A stretch of 64,000 nt of DNA, taken from the NCBI GenBank assembly GCA_039881145.1, contig JAYKKI010000067.1, positions 3,113,501 through 3,177,500 of the forward strand. Direction: 5' to 3'. Source of the stretch: Druceiella hillmani (Eukaryota; Arthropoda; Insecta; Lepidoptera; Hepialidae). Shown here piece after piece: positions 1-11,699 of the stretch. The stretch's first letter is position 1. Each line of letters starts with the position of its first letter. The notes under the pieces are model-generated. The model did not search any database and had not been told where the DNA came from. It saw nothing but the letters and a program-made list of their open reading frames with translations. The position numbers were made by a program, and so were the translations under genes.

Positions 1-1180
1 TAAACTAATTTTTTCCAATAGTTATTTAATGTCCCAATTTTAAAATACTTTGCTCCGATTTTTAGGTTATAGGATATATTAGGAATTAAGGCCAATGCAT
101 TACTACCTTTATTAATTTGAATTATACAAATGCCATTATATTTTGAAGAAAAATAAATAGTTCTTTTTCCGAAAATATTTTCATGTTCCTGTTTTTAACG
201 CATAAAATTACCTGAACGTCTTTCGAACGAAAAATAATGACACAAATTAAACGTCAAATCATTATGAAATACGTCACGACCGTTAATGACAGTTTGTTCA
301 ATTGTTGCCCGACGACATAAGTCAACCCTGACAGACACACTTGTGCATTTAACCCTTTTGAGGCACACCAGAGCCCGGGAAATATAAACAAACTTGTTAA
401 GTACGAGTGGAACTCGCACAACGCGGCTTCCGCACACACTCGCGTATAAACATTTAAAGTTATATAGTATTTTCTATGAAACTGTATAGGCCGAAAACTT
501 TATGTGTTAACAATTATTTTTCACGGTCTATAATAAAAGATAACTATATTTAGTTCCATTTTGTAAACAAAATCGTACGCGTAATTTGAAATATTATTAT
601 AGAAAAAAAAAATTCGCCTAAATTCTTGCACCTGAGTGGAAGACTTCATTCCGCATGACCCAAGCTTCTAAAGTTAACAAATTAATAAATAAATGTATAT
701 TTTGAAATTTACTTAGCAATTTTGGCAGCTGGTTTATAGTCATTTGTATAGAATTTCTATGGTTATTTTACAGACCAGGCTACGTGTCATAAGTTGACCG
801 ACTATAACTGGTAACCTTGCAGAACCTGCTTAGCTACGATAATTTTCCTTTTAATTTCTTTATATATACAGTTATTGTGAATGCTTGTCAGATATTATGA
901 AATAGGTGTGCAGCTGGTAGAAAGTGGAGACACGTAACTCTAACAAAAATAACCAATTTAAACCCTCATATTTTGTAAACATTTTTAAACACATATGTAA
1001 ACTATATCGAAAAAGTGTTCATGACATATTTTTTAAAGACCTACTATATCAATGATACCCCACTCGACGGGGAAAAAATCACTGAATAAAATTATCCCCT
1101 TTGCATCTAGTGCTAAATTTTTTAAAGGATTTTATTTCATAACTTTGTAATCGTCATAAATATGTGTAACCATGGCATAT
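1..1180. other. AT-rich non-coding DNA, nothing recognised
   Basis: No ORF here resembles a protein family. The two overlapping minus-strand frames at 195-439 are short and do not look coding. I see no repeat structure, RNA gene or transposon end. Confidence 0.5.
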
Positions 1181-1184
1181 TTCA

Positions 1185-1295
1185 ATTTTATGGCACTAAT
1201 AGTCTGCGAGTAAAATGACTGTGACATACAGACGGACAGACTCATATGGCAAAATTGTAAGGTCCCTAATTTTGCTACGAAACCCTAAAAATTGA
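1185..1295 (+). repeat. LINE (RTE-type) 3'-tail-like fragment
   Basis: The stretch contains a 'gactgtgacatacagacgga' block followed by 'ctacgaaaccctaaaaa'. The combination of a CAGACnGACAGAC tract and a nearby 'acgaaaccctaaaa' ending is typical of 3' regions of RTE-like retroelements and their derivatives in many insect genomes. No coding part is attached. The assignment rests on pattern memory only. Confidence 0.35.
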
Positions 1296-2079
1296 AATGT
1301 TTAGTATACTATGTTGCTCAAGTCGTACCACCACATACGTCGCACTCCATCAATTTCTGATTATAATAGTGTGACCTCTAGTGGTGACAAAACAAATGAT
1401 TTAGTCGAGCGACTAGCCCACAAGTTGCAAGCAATCGGCTTTCACGAAAGGAGAAATTTTAAAAAGAAATGTTTTTAATACTTTTCATTAAACTTTACGA
1501 TTCATTCGTAAGTTTTTATAAAAGTGAATGTATTTGCGTAATATTTTTTCATTTACGCGTTTTAAGACTACAATAATTTTTAGGTTATACCGAAAATATA
1601 ATTTTGACGTTTCAATGAACTCTCTTTTTACCATAGGTTCAACACCTATGGTGAATTCGTAAATTGTACCGGTACGACTTAGGTATTCATAAAAAGTCTT
1701 TACTGAATCCTTACGTTTATTTTCCGGAGCATCAAAATGGCCTAGGGAATTTATAATAATTGACGGCAGAACGAGATGGACGAGTTAATTTACAATAATT
1801 GAAAGCAGAACTGTATGGACGACAAAGCGCTGTAGAAATATTGGAACGATTATACTAAGTTTAACGAAGCGATTAGAAGAGATTTATTCCCAAATCCCGT
1901 ATTTCGATATAATTTGAAACGTTTGAACAATACACCAAAGTTTAGGAGATCTAATGACATGATATATTTCTTATAATTAACTAGAAAATTTAGATGCCTT
2001 TCAGAAAACCCAATGACGTACATTGTTTTTAATCACCATAACATCTGGCAAGATAAACAAATACTTATTAAATTTTCTA

Positions 2080-2083
<4 letters not shown>

Positions 2084-2156
<73 letters not shown>
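2084..2156. repeat. (TA)n microsatellite
   Basis: An uninterrupted alternating TA tract of about 70 bp. It is one of about ten such tracts in the left 36 kb. Confidence 0.95.
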
Positions 2157-2159
<3 letters not shown>

Positions 2160-2160
<1 letters not shown>

Positions 2161-3740
2161 TTTAGCTTATGTAAAATTAGAAAATATTGTTCTATGAGCT
2201 AAAAGATAATCTATATATATGGTAAAATCATAAAAAATCTAAGTCTGTGTACATTGAATATTTTAAAGTAGAACTAAGTGCTACCTAATAAAGACACGCC
2301 GCTAAGCCTAAAACAACAGTTTTTAATATTTTTATCTGTTTGCCTTCATTGCGCACGCTAAACGCAGCAACGGCTGACGTGTTTGGACGCGGTTTTGTAT
2401 TTAGATTATCCTCATTCAGTGATGTATTTAGATTAGCTTAGACATTCAATCGGTTCACAAATAAAAAAAATACGGCAATCTTTAGTGTACGTTCGTCGTG
2501 CACGCTAGTATCAAAAGCGGCGGAACCGATTTATCTGTCATCGCCATCTATTAACGTTTTTAGTAAACTTTATGCTCATAGAATTCCGAGAGAAAAAAGA
2601 AAAAATTCCTAATAACTTTTCTTATTATTCTCGCCATTCCACCCGGATTGTCTCAAGACCCCTCCCGACATCCGTAACTCATACAAAATAGGGGATCTTC
2701 GAAGGACCCCTAATAGTGACCCGTATCTATAATCAGAGCGCTTCCGCCCAACCGAGTTAAAAACTATCCCTTCTCAAGGAGTCATTCAGTGTCTCCATCT
2801 TTTCGAGGACACACTTGGCGAACGCTCTAGATGACTTAAAGATCGGTCCATACTCAACCAAGTCTCGGTAACTAAAGGTACCACGTTCTAAAGCTCCGCG
2901 TGATTCTACTTTCCTGTTTAGACATGCTCTCTGTCAAAACTCTATACGCATCATTGTGCTCACTGCAGTTGAATAGTACATTATTCATGTAACCTTTCTT
3001 ACTACGAGTTTCACGCGAACGAGGTCGCGGGCACAGCTAGTTTATAAAATATATTTGGTTTGGTATAACGATATGTTTACCCAAGTACGCCGTAGGCCGT
3101 AGGCGATCCGAATTAGGCTGCCAGTTTCCTTATCATCCCGAACGTAATTGTTTTAAAACGTAAAAATATAATTATCTTTGGAAAATATTTTTTCTTTTTT
3201 TTGTTACAACTTATCAAAAGTTTAATGATTGAAACCTTAATTGAAAAGTTTTTCACTAAATTCAATTATATACTCTCTTAGGGGGGTGCCACTTACGAAA
3301 CTTTACCCTATATTTCAGCATTTTTTTAGTTACAGAATTTTTTTTTTATTAAATCGTATATGATAGGTAAAACCGACTAGATCTATGCGTCTAAAAGATC
3401 TTATTGTGTATGTTAAAATTAAACAACATCAAACGCGTTCAATACTTATATGGCTGATCGCATGAAAATAACGCCCGACATTGGATTTATTTTTAAAAGT
3501 AAAAAGTACTTTCAGTGAGCGTTCTTTTTTTGACTTTTTAAAATTGTATGTAGCATTGTATCAAAATATGATGAATTTCTTAGAGACCATAAGATCAAGA
3601 ATCATCGCTAAAGTTTTCCTACAAATTTTAGGCAAACGTCTAGTCTCCAATCCTTTTTATCTAATTTTAATTTTTCCAGTTTTGGAGTTGCGTTATTTGT
3701 GTTTTTCAGAACCTTTTAGCAATGTTAAATAACATTAATA
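2160..3740. other. Non-coding DNA with a less AT-rich block
   Basis: The block at about 2,620-3,030 is more complex and GC-richer than its surroundings and could be an old exon or transposon fragment. Translating both strands gave nothing I recognise. The plus frame at 3,481-3,732 is rich in F, L and K and looks fortuitous. Confidence 0.35.
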
Positions 3741-3755
3741 TTTTTTTATAATTCT

Positions 3756-3850
3756 TACTATTACGACAGACTTACTATTACGACAGACGGAGAGACCCAT
3801 TAGTGACCTTATAAGGATTCCGTTTTGACACGGTGACGCTTTATAACGCA
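3756..3850. repeat. LINE-tail-like fragment with short tandem duplication
   Basis: 'ttactattacgacagac' occurs twice in a row and is followed by 'ttccgttttgacacggtgac'. This resembles the 'cagacagac...ggttccgtttt' 3' region of insect RTE-type elements. It is non-coding and degraded. Confidence 0.3.
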
Positions 3851-3929
3851 GTATGAGGGGTTGTACTGTACGGTTTCGAAAACTGACTCGAGCATGACAC
3901 ACTGCACAGTCGACGCTGCGAGAGCGAGA

Positions 3930-5750
3930 CAAAGCATCGTAATGTCATTCAATAGATCGGGTTCTCGAATGCATTTTATTAGAATTGCGCTACATGGGGG
4001 CGCTTAAGGCGGTGGAAGGAACGACGCTGAGCACGTTTTCGAGCGCGGTTCGGTTCACTATTGCTCGCCGTGTGAGTTAGTGCATTATGCGATTACAGTT
4101 AGTCTAGTTTTAATACGATCTCAGTGAGTGAGAAGAACGAAATAGATATTAAACTACGGCATTGGGTATTTGTATTTGTTTTGCATGTCTAAAGTCGCGA
4201 CTCAACCTATAAGCTATGAAATTGCAATACCTATGGTTAAACACCGAGTATAATAGTAAAAATAGAATGCACCGAGACGGATTTTCAAAAATCGGACCCA
4301 AAGAAGAAAATTTACAAATATCCTAAACTTTAAATTTTATATTTCATGGTCGAGTTTCCATTTTAGACGCGCATAGCAAATGGAAATACTTACCTAATTC
4401 CGTCGTTTGGTATATATTCGTAATCATACGATGCACCAACTCCCATGACAGCATCAGTGAACTAAGACGCGCTAGAAGACATGCACCTTTTCATTGTAAT
4501 GGAGCCCGAGGCGATGTTATGACGCCCAAATCTAGGCCATATTAGTAAGTTTCATAGTGGGAAGCGATTTAGAAAACTTGATGACATCAAAATCGGGCGA
4601 TATAGTTTGCCATTGCAGCTACGTAACTATCATCCAAAATGTATATACACCGCTCGATAGGTAAAGGATTATAAAATTTGTTACGTTGATTGAGGACTGT
4701 GAACCATCGCGCGCGTCCAAGGGGGAGGCGCCGCCATTTTGAGGTTGTTTCGACTCGTTACATAATTTCCGTTTAGTATAAATTTTGACTCAGAGAAGCT
4801 AAGACGTTCGTTTGAGTTTCAATCGACAGCTCTCGTCAATATTTATCGATAGCGTGTATAAAACATTAATGTGGAATGGTTATGGTGAATAAAGATAAAT
4901 CAAAGTTAAAAATCAGGAAAACTGAATACAATGTCGAACTATATTCTTAAAAAAGCCAAATCAAAATACAGAAATCGTATATGGTTGGAAAGAGCTTCTC
5001 AAGAGCGTATTCTTGTAAGAAACTTATGCCGTTCTCGTTTGCAACCGCTCCTTTTTTGTTCGGCTCAGAAACTATGTCTGAACACTTTCTCTTTTAGGTT
5101 CAGTAGACGTCAGGATGTAAACTAGGCTATCGGTGTTTGCTTTGAAAGAGGGTCGAGTGATCTAGATAATATTCGTTTCTATTATCGAAGCCGCGTCAGA
5201 ACGTAGGTTTGTCCTCATTACGGTAACGAAGCACCGAATTGCTATCAACTTGCGCGGGTGAGTGCCGTAGTCGGAAATAAATAACCGAAGAAGACTTTAC
5301 CGTTACAGACTGGAAATGCTAAATACCGAAACATTTGTTTCCGGAGCCATAATGTTCGTTCATACAGACTGTATTCTATTTATACAAAAGCTAGCTGCAT
5401 GTCCCGACATTGCACGAACAAGAAAGGCAGATTGACAGTATTTTATTTTTAATTTTTAAAGTGAAACTTTTATTGTATCGCCTCAGAATATTTCGTTTAC
5501 CTATCGCATGTCGCATTACAGTCGGCCGCGGAGTGGGGGTAAAGAAACCAATATGGCGGTACCTATAGCTCTCATCAGCTGTGCAGCGTTGGTATGGTAC
5601 TACGATCGATGCAGTTTTTACCAGACACATTGAAAAAATAGAATGCATGTCAATGTTTACTTATTTTAGTTACCACAAAATATTATTTACATTTATAAAC
5701 TGTGAGACTCAAAGCGAAGATGAAGTTAGTGATCAAATAATCGAAATTTA
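3930..5750. other. CpG-containing, moderately GC-rich stretch, possible old 5' exon
   Basis: The region contains several CpG-rich segments (about 3,900-4,140, 4,690-4,830 and 5,200-5,300), unlike the AT-rich flanks. A 64-codon frame on + (4,931-5,125) starts with MSNYILKKAK and includes a GTAAGA-type splice-donor-like site at about 5,013. I do not recognise the peptide. The segment could be promoter or 5'-UTR DNA of an unseen gene, or an old transposon. The evidence is compositional only. Confidence 0.2.
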
Positions 5751-5799
5751 AAATAATTCAATGATTTATATAAATGTTGATCTACGTTTTTAATATGTA

Positions 5800-6450
5800 T
5801 ATATATATATATATCATACCGAACATTGTATTTATTTATGTATTCTGTACTTTAGTACGCAGAGTAAAATAAACATTCATAGTTATATATCTTGTCTACT
5901 ATTATCATTTCCTTTTTCACGTCTTAAGTTAATATTACTTTTAAAATCCTAAATCAAGTAGCTTTCGAAAAATTCTCAATTAAATGCCTACAATCTGAAA
6001 AAAAGTTTCACTTTCATCGTGGTTTCCTAAAACCACACAACTTGTTAATTTTGTTATGTATGTTTGTCACTGATTACGGTTAATTTATTAACTATATACT
6101 CGCTAGTTTAGTTATTTCTTATATGCTTTAACAGAGTACAGAACTGTATGGTCTAATCTTGTAACATAAAAAGCTTATAACGGACATTCTGTTGTAATTA
6201 GTCGTACAGGTCGTGGAACTTTTTGAAAATTTTGTTATCGTGTGTAACTCTTTTAAATATTATGTTGATGCAACTGTATTGGTTTAAAAGTTTAACTCAA
6301 GAATGGACCTGGCACACTTCAACATAATTTATTTAAATCGTTGTTGCGCATTTTATATACGTAAATACTTGGAATACCGAGATTTACTCGGTGTATTTCT
6401 AGTTTCCCGTAGGAACATGAAATCGCTCGTTTAATGGTATTAAATGTGCT
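5800..6450. other. AT-rich non-coding DNA with short (TA)n
   Basis: It holds a short TA tract at about 5,800-5,814 and otherwise no recognisable gene or repeat. Confidence 0.5.
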
Positions 6451-6477
6451 TTGAATGTCAAAGATTACCATCAACGT

Positions 6478-6800
6478 GGTTCTTCTTCCCCTTCCTCTTC
6501 CCCAACTGCCCACAACCCTACCTTTTTCTTCCTATTCTCCTTTCCTTCCCCAATTCATTTCCACTTCCTATTCCCCTTCCCTCTCTCTAACCCCCTCCAC
6601 CTTTCTTTTCCCTTTCCTCTCCGCCCGCATTCTTCTTCCCCGTTCCGCTTCCCTCCCCCTAAACTTCTCCTTCACCTTTCCCTCCTCCACCCACTTCCCC
6701 CCCCCCTCACCTACACATTCCCCCTTCACCTACCCTTTCCCTTCCCCTTCCCCTTACCCTTCGCCTCCCGCTCCCCTTTCCCGCCCGTTCTCCTATGTTT
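6478..6800. repeat. Polypyrimidine (CCTT-rich) low-complexity tract
   Basis: About 320 bp made almost only of C and T on the + strand, in imperfect CCCTTCC/TCCTTC units. The long plus-strand frames across it encode S/P/F/L-rich peptides, which simply follow from the base composition. It is followed directly by a (TA)n tract. Confidence 0.9.
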
Positions 6801-6838
6801 TTCCATTCAAAAGTTATTAAGTCATAAGGATAGTGTTC

Positions 6839-6840
<2 letters not shown>

Positions 6841-6889
<49 letters not shown>

Positions 6890-6893
6890 TACA
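6841..6893. repeat. (TA)n / (ACAT)n microsatellite
   Basis: A TA tract of about 37 bp passing into an 'acatatacacatacac' tail, directly after the pyrimidine tract. Confidence 0.9.
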
Positions 6894-7464
6894 AGAATTG
6901 CTCGTTTATAGGATAAAAAGGTATTGCATGCTCTATTTCCATTTGAACACCGTAAGCTATCCGATTAGGTAGCTGCCGATAAACGTTTTCACTCGCTCTC
7001 ACATCCTACCCATAACGTTTGTCACTCGCACTCACGAGCAACTTATCTTTACTACTGGCGACTAATTAGAACTGTTATCTTTGTCAGTCCTTTTGTCAGT
7101 ACTCTTGAACATATTCAATAAATCCACAATGTAAATTTCAACAACTCTAAACTATTTTATACACAACACAAATTCGGGATGATCTGATTATATTTTTAAA
7201 TTACCTAAAATGTCATAGACTGTTATTTTTATGTTTACTTATGTGTCTAATTTAAAAAAAAACGAGTGTGCCTTTAGACCACACGACCGAAGTAAAACTT
7301 CAAATTCACAAAATATGAACTTTAAAATGAATTTACAATTTTATTCACTTTAAACGTAGAATATTTAATGTATTGAACAAAATAATAATTTGAAAAATTG
7401 GTCAAGAACGAAATGACATTACAAAATAATCAAAAAATCACCGTTCGCGTAACGCTAACAAACT

Positions 7465-7468
<4 letters not shown>

Positions 7469-7521
<53 letters not shown>
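7469..7521. repeat. (TA)n microsatellite
   Basis: An uninterrupted TA tract of about 50 bp, immediately left of the duplicated GA-rich unit. Confidence 0.95.
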
Positions 7522-7523
<2 letters not shown>

Positions 7524-7529
7524 CATACA

Positions 7530-7710
7530 CTGGCTATGAGAGGAAGAGAGAAAGAAAATGTGCGCGCGCACTGCTCTCTCTTGCTCCTACAGTGTGATAC
7601 AGACCATAGGCTTGCACTGTGTCTTATATATACGAAACATAACTGGCTATGAGAGAAAGAGAGAAAGAAAATGTGTGCTCGCACCTCTTTCTCTTGTCCG
7701 TACAGTAATA
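7530..7710. repeat. Tandem duplication, about 108-bp unit, GA/CT-rich
   Basis: 'ctggctatgagag(g/a)aagagag' followed by 'aaagaaaatgtg' and a CT-rich half occurs at about 7,530 and again at about 7,643. Each unit is itself roughly palindromic, a GA-rich half followed by a CT-rich half. Frames across it are composition artefacts. Confidence 0.75.
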
Positions 7711-7829
7711 TACAAAACGTAACTCTCTCTCTTTCTGTCTTCACTAACTTATATCCACCTCTCAACTTTCGTTCGCCTCGCCCGATCACACTTTTCGTAA
7801 CGCTCTCGTCACGCATTCACCAGCTTACT

Positions 7830-8920
7830 CCCCAAGTCAAGCGTGCGTAAAGAAGTTTTACTTCAAAAGTTGAAATCAATATCGTATACTGAGGACTATG
7901 GCCTTATATTGCTGTAAAAATGGTATAGTTCACGCTTCAAAAAGGTATGGCTCTTTAAAGCATATTTTTTCGTTAATTATACCGTCATCCAAAATATTAG
8001 GGTACTTTTAGGTACGATCTTGAAAGTCGACATAATGGTAGGTCTCACAGCACATGTCAAGGGGAAAAAGGGGATGTACAATTATGCTTTTTTAAATAGG
8101 TGCCTGTAAAATATATAGCAAGATTTGTATTGACGTTAATAAAATTACAATAAATTGAAGAAAAAATATCTCTTTATCAGAATTGCATAATACAAAAAAT
8201 ATAAAATAAACATACAAATTCTTGTACAGGGCTTCATTTTCATTGATTTCTATACTAATGTTTAGAAATTTTCCCTAACTATTCGTGAAAATCTCCTACG
8301 TGTACCTACCCTTAACATTAATTTCGATAAGTATTTTGCACGTATTTCTAAAATTAAATTAAAAAATACCAAACCAACTATTTAAGAGCATCTTTATAGA
8401 ATATGTTTTCAATTTAATTTTTTAGTTTTATTAAAAACAACTAATCTGTCCGCGAGTTATATTATGTTTCCCTCTTAAAAGTATCTTTGACGGGGATAAA
8501 GGTAGGTATCATATATCTTAGCTTGAACCATAAACTGAATCTTTGTAAGAGTAGTGATACGGCCATCTCGCCAGCGTACGTCTGACTTACTAGAGGTAAA
8601 TTAGAGGGAAACAGAAAAAATAATTGTCTCTCTCTCTATCATTTTATTTAAATATGCGTGAATAAGAACAGAACAATTATTCAAATTTCGAATAATTGTT
8701 ATATTCCTATTCACTTATTATTTGTATTACGTATAGAGAAGAGATAAAAGTATCACTTCTTGATTAGAACAGGGTTCGTAGATCATTGTAACAATCTCTA
8801 CAATTTCTATCCATCTTTTCTTAAGTCCGCGCACTCGGCCATTACTTCAGCGTCATGTAAATAGTATTTCTATTAATCTATTTACAAATATTAATATCAC
8901 TTTTCACCATGTAATGACAT
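7830..8920. other. AT-rich non-coding DNA
   Basis: No ORF or repeat family is recognised. Confidence 0.45.
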
Positions 8921-8934
8921 CAGGAATGTGAATT

Positions 8935-9180
8935 TCAAATTCCTTAGGGGATACTCTATCGGGACAAAAGGTAGCTTTTGATCTGAACCCTAAGCACCAT
9001 TTTAATAAAAATTCGATTCAAATCGGTTTAGTACTTTTTGCGATGCTCTAGCAAAATATTTAATACAACAATTAATACACATATTGAATGCCGTATTTAA
9101 TACTAATATTTAGTTCATCCCAAGTATTCCCGTCGTCGAATGAAGCTGCAGGCGTTTAGTAACCGCGGGGACGGGAACTA
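8935..9180 (+). repeat. LINE (RTE-type) 3'-region-like fragment
   Basis: Segments such as 'tatcgggacaaaaggtagc', 'attcgattcaaatcggttta' and 'agtactttttgcg' match the familiar order in the 3' parts of insect RTE-like elements (a 'gggataaaaagtagcc' block, then 'ccaaatttcatcaaaatc', then 'cagtagtttttgcgtg'). The neighbouring 'accgcggggacgggaacta' also fits. No coding region is present. Confidence 0.35.
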
Positions 9181-9325
9181 CATAATTAATATAATATACA
9201 ACGCAGGTGAAACCACGGGGCACAGTTGTATTGTGTAATTATATGAAGCTGACATAAAAGGAGGATTTCATTCTTCTGCTCCGCTCCCATTTCTTATAGT
9301 ATATGTAGTGATTGTATGTGTTTGC

Positions 9326-9327
<2 letters not shown>

Positions 9328-9380
<53 letters not shown>
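9328..9380. repeat. (TA)n microsatellite
   Basis: An alternating TA tract of about 50 bp. The minus-strand frame over it (YIYIYIY) is an artefact. Confidence 0.95.
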
Positions 9381-9385
<5 letters not shown>

Positions 9386-9694
9386 CATTCTTTTATATGG
9401 TAAAAACACCATTAAAATCAATATAGTAGTTTAAACAAACACAGAAATGAGCAAAAATTTTAAAAATCTATGTTTGTTGTAGCTCAAACTTCCTTTTAAT
9501 TACATATTTTTTCCAAGACATATTTAATCCACTGTCACAGTTATTTTAATTATAGTAAATCAAATAAAATAATTATGCCGCATTTATTGAAACAACGAGG
9601 ACTAAGTTAAATAATTCGTTTTCACACATCGTCAGTCTTCAACAGACTATATTGAATGTAACAAAGAACGTATTACCTTCCATGTAATCGTATT

Positions 9695-10128
9695 TACTGT
9701 GCAATAAAAAACGTGTCTATTATTCATTGTGTAACGACGAACGTGTCTATTATTATTTTTGTAACAAAGAACGCACCTATTATTCATTTTGTAACAAAGA
9801 ACGTGTCTATTATTCACTGTGTAACAAAGAACGTATCCATTATTCATTGTGTAACAAAGAACGTATCCATTATTCATTGTGTAACAAAGAACGTGTCTAT
9901 TATTCATTGTGTAACAAAGAACGTATCCATTATTCATTGTGTAACAAAGAACGTGTCTATTATTCATTGTGTAACAAAGAACGTATCCATTATTAATTGT
10001 GTAACAAAGAAAGTGTCTATTATTCATTGTGTGACAATCAACGTGTCCATTATATTTTTGTAACAAAGAACGTATATAATATTCATTGCGTAACAAAGAA
10101 CGAGTCTATTATTCATTGTGATTCTATA
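9695..10128. repeat. 30-bp minisatellite, about 14 units
   Basis: Head-to-tail units of 30 bp with core 'ttcattgtgtaacaaagaac' followed by 'gtgtc' or 'gtatc' and 'tat'. Many neighbouring units alternate between the gtgtc and gtatc variants, which gives a 60-bp higher-order period. Because 30 is a multiple of three, reading frames stay open on both strands. The edge units are the most diverged. There are no spacers, so it is not a CRISPR array. Confidence 0.95.
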
Positions 10129-10561
10129 CACAAAGAGAGCGTATCTGAAGCGCGTTTCTGTAAAAAATATAATTATTTTTTGTTGGAATCGCAACTTTGA
10201 CAATTATTTTTTTAAAAAAAATTGAGAATATACATACAGTTCTTTAACATTTTTATCCAGTTTGATACAATAATCGTCTGTACGAATAATAGATACGTTC
10301 GTTATTACATTCTTAATTTTCGCGCGGTTTCGGTCAAATACTCGAGTAAATAAGTCTGTGGATGTTTCCCATATAAATTGATAATGACACGAAGCTAGAA
10401 AGCTATTGCGTGAGTAAGTCGTGAGAATATTTAACAACACAGGGAATTGAATCCTATATTATAAAAGGAATATAAAAAAATATTTAATAAAATACAAAAA
10501 GCCAAACTAAACAAAAAAATGAAAAGAACAACACTACGCAGCCATGTTTGAGCAATTTGCT

Positions 10562-10615
10562 GGCGGGATCCGACCTCGATTTACGTAGATTTATTACTCG
10601 CAATCGGATCCCGCC
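10562..10615. repeat. GC-rich hairpin with 12-bp perfect arms
   Basis: GGCGGGATCCGA (10,562-10,573) and its exact complement TCGGATCCCGCC (10,604-10,615) are separated by about 30 bp in otherwise AT-rich DNA. It may be a transposon terminus or a structured RNA element. No gene is next to it. Confidence 0.7.
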
Positions 10616-10761
10616 TACAAATCACAGTTTAAAAACAACGACGTTAATGTACTTGTTTTTTTTGTTTTTTAGTAAACATGTTTTTTTTGAGTTTTCTTAA
10701 CTATTTTTGCAATGGGGCATACATATTATTTTCAAAATCTATGCTTTATATCCTTTGATTT

Positions 10762-11005
10762 CACAATTAAATGAAACTACGTGATGTAGTATTATTTCTA
10801 CTTTCTTTAAGTTCTTTACCACGACTTAGGTTTCGTTGTATTACAACATCTTCAGGTGGGCTATTAGCAAAGATCTTTATCATAATACAACGAAACCTAG
10901 GTCGTGGTAAAGAATTTAAAGAAAGTATAAATAATGCTACATCACGTAGTTTCATTTAAATGTGAATATTGAATTTCTATAAAATTAACGCCAAATATAT
11001 TCAAT
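10762..11005 (+). mobile_element. Foldback (hairpin) element copy 1
   Basis: The element starts at CACAATTAAATGAAAC. It is an inverted repeat with arms of about 90 bp, followed on the right by a 45-bp unpaired tail ending ATATTCAATAT. It is flanked by direct repeats of 12-14 bp (core ATCCTTTGATTT at 10,750-10,761 and 11,006-11,017), the expected mark of insertion. The right arm lacks about 24 bp of the inner stem that is present in the other copies. Two overlapping 62-codon frames, one per strand, follow from the palindrome. The family is shared with the copies at 16,182 and 23,625. Confidence 0.9.
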
Positions 11006-11029
11006 ATCCTTTGATTTGATAGCTCACAC

Positions 11030-11110
11030 GACCGAGCTCGGACTGGGCCGGAAGGGCTCGGGTGGCTTACCACAAGCGGATAACATTAGCCGATAATGAA
11101 ATGTACATAT
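11030..11110. other. GC-rich non-coding patch
   Basis: 'cgagctcggactgggccgga' and its surroundings are far GC-richer than the flanks. It is possibly a SINE or transposon fragment. It is not identified. Confidence 0.25.
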
Positions 11111-11389
11111 TATTAATTTTCAATGATATATATTATTAGATAAATATAGTTCTTAAAAACCGCGGCGAATGTCCTCAAAATCGGTTTATTCATTTAGAAG
11201 ATATTGCCATGAAAAGTTTTCTAAAAGGTGCCTTTTCAAAATAACTTACAAATACATTAATGGAGCAATATTTTTGAATAGACATTATTTCTTGTAAAAA
11301 AAACAGCATCGAATATATATACAATTCAGATAATCGTTCGGTAAATATTGTTTTTCAAAAACATGAAAAAAGCGCCATTATTATTTTCC

Positions 11390-11480
11390 GAGCTCAAAGA
11401 GCTCGAAAATGAACATACGTCATATCATTTAGCTCGAAGAGCTCAATAATTACGACCAGAAATATTTTTGATCGCTTTGA
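11390..11480. repeat. Cluster of GAGCTC palindromes
   Basis: GAGCTC or AGCTCG motifs recur five or more times in about 90 bp ('gagctcaaagagctcgaaaa', 'agctcgaagagctc', 'gagctcgaaaa'), forming nested short inverted repeats. Function unknown. Confidence 0.6.
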
Positions 11481-11584
11481 GCTCGAAAATAGCGGGAAGT
11501 TCAGAGATGACCCAAGATCAACCGTTTGTAAATTTTTCCATTTCATCATCATTCTCTCTAAGTATGTATGAAACACATTACATG

Positions 11585-11695
11585 TAAGTCGTCACCCAGA
11601 GGGTAGACAGGGTCTTGGGTTCGTGCAGGCTAGGATCCGGCTGGCAAACGCCACCCCGGCTATATGGCCAGTCCGAAACCGCACACTACACACTT
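11585..11695. repeat. GC-rich island, possible SINE fragment
   Basis: About 110 bp beginning 'cacccagagggtagacaggg' and containing 'cttgggttcgtgcaggctag'. The GGTTCG is B-box-like, and the composition contrasts sharply with the AT-rich flanks. It may be a tRNA-derived SINE piece. I cannot fold a full tRNA from it. Confidence 0.3.
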
Positions 11696-11699
11696 GTTG

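Noticed and set aside
6451..6972. 173-codon plus-strand frame rich in P, S and F
   Set aside because: It is the translation of a pyrimidine tract followed by (TA)n.
9647..10096. Long open frames on both strands across the 30-bp array, or a CRISPR-like array
   Set aside because: The repeats are head to tail without unique spacers, and the frames stay open only because the unit length is divisible by three.
10767..10959. Peptides starting MKLRDV on both strands of the foldback elements as real proteins
   Set aside because: The palindrome makes both strands encode the same peptide, the copies differ by frame-changing indels, and no family is known.
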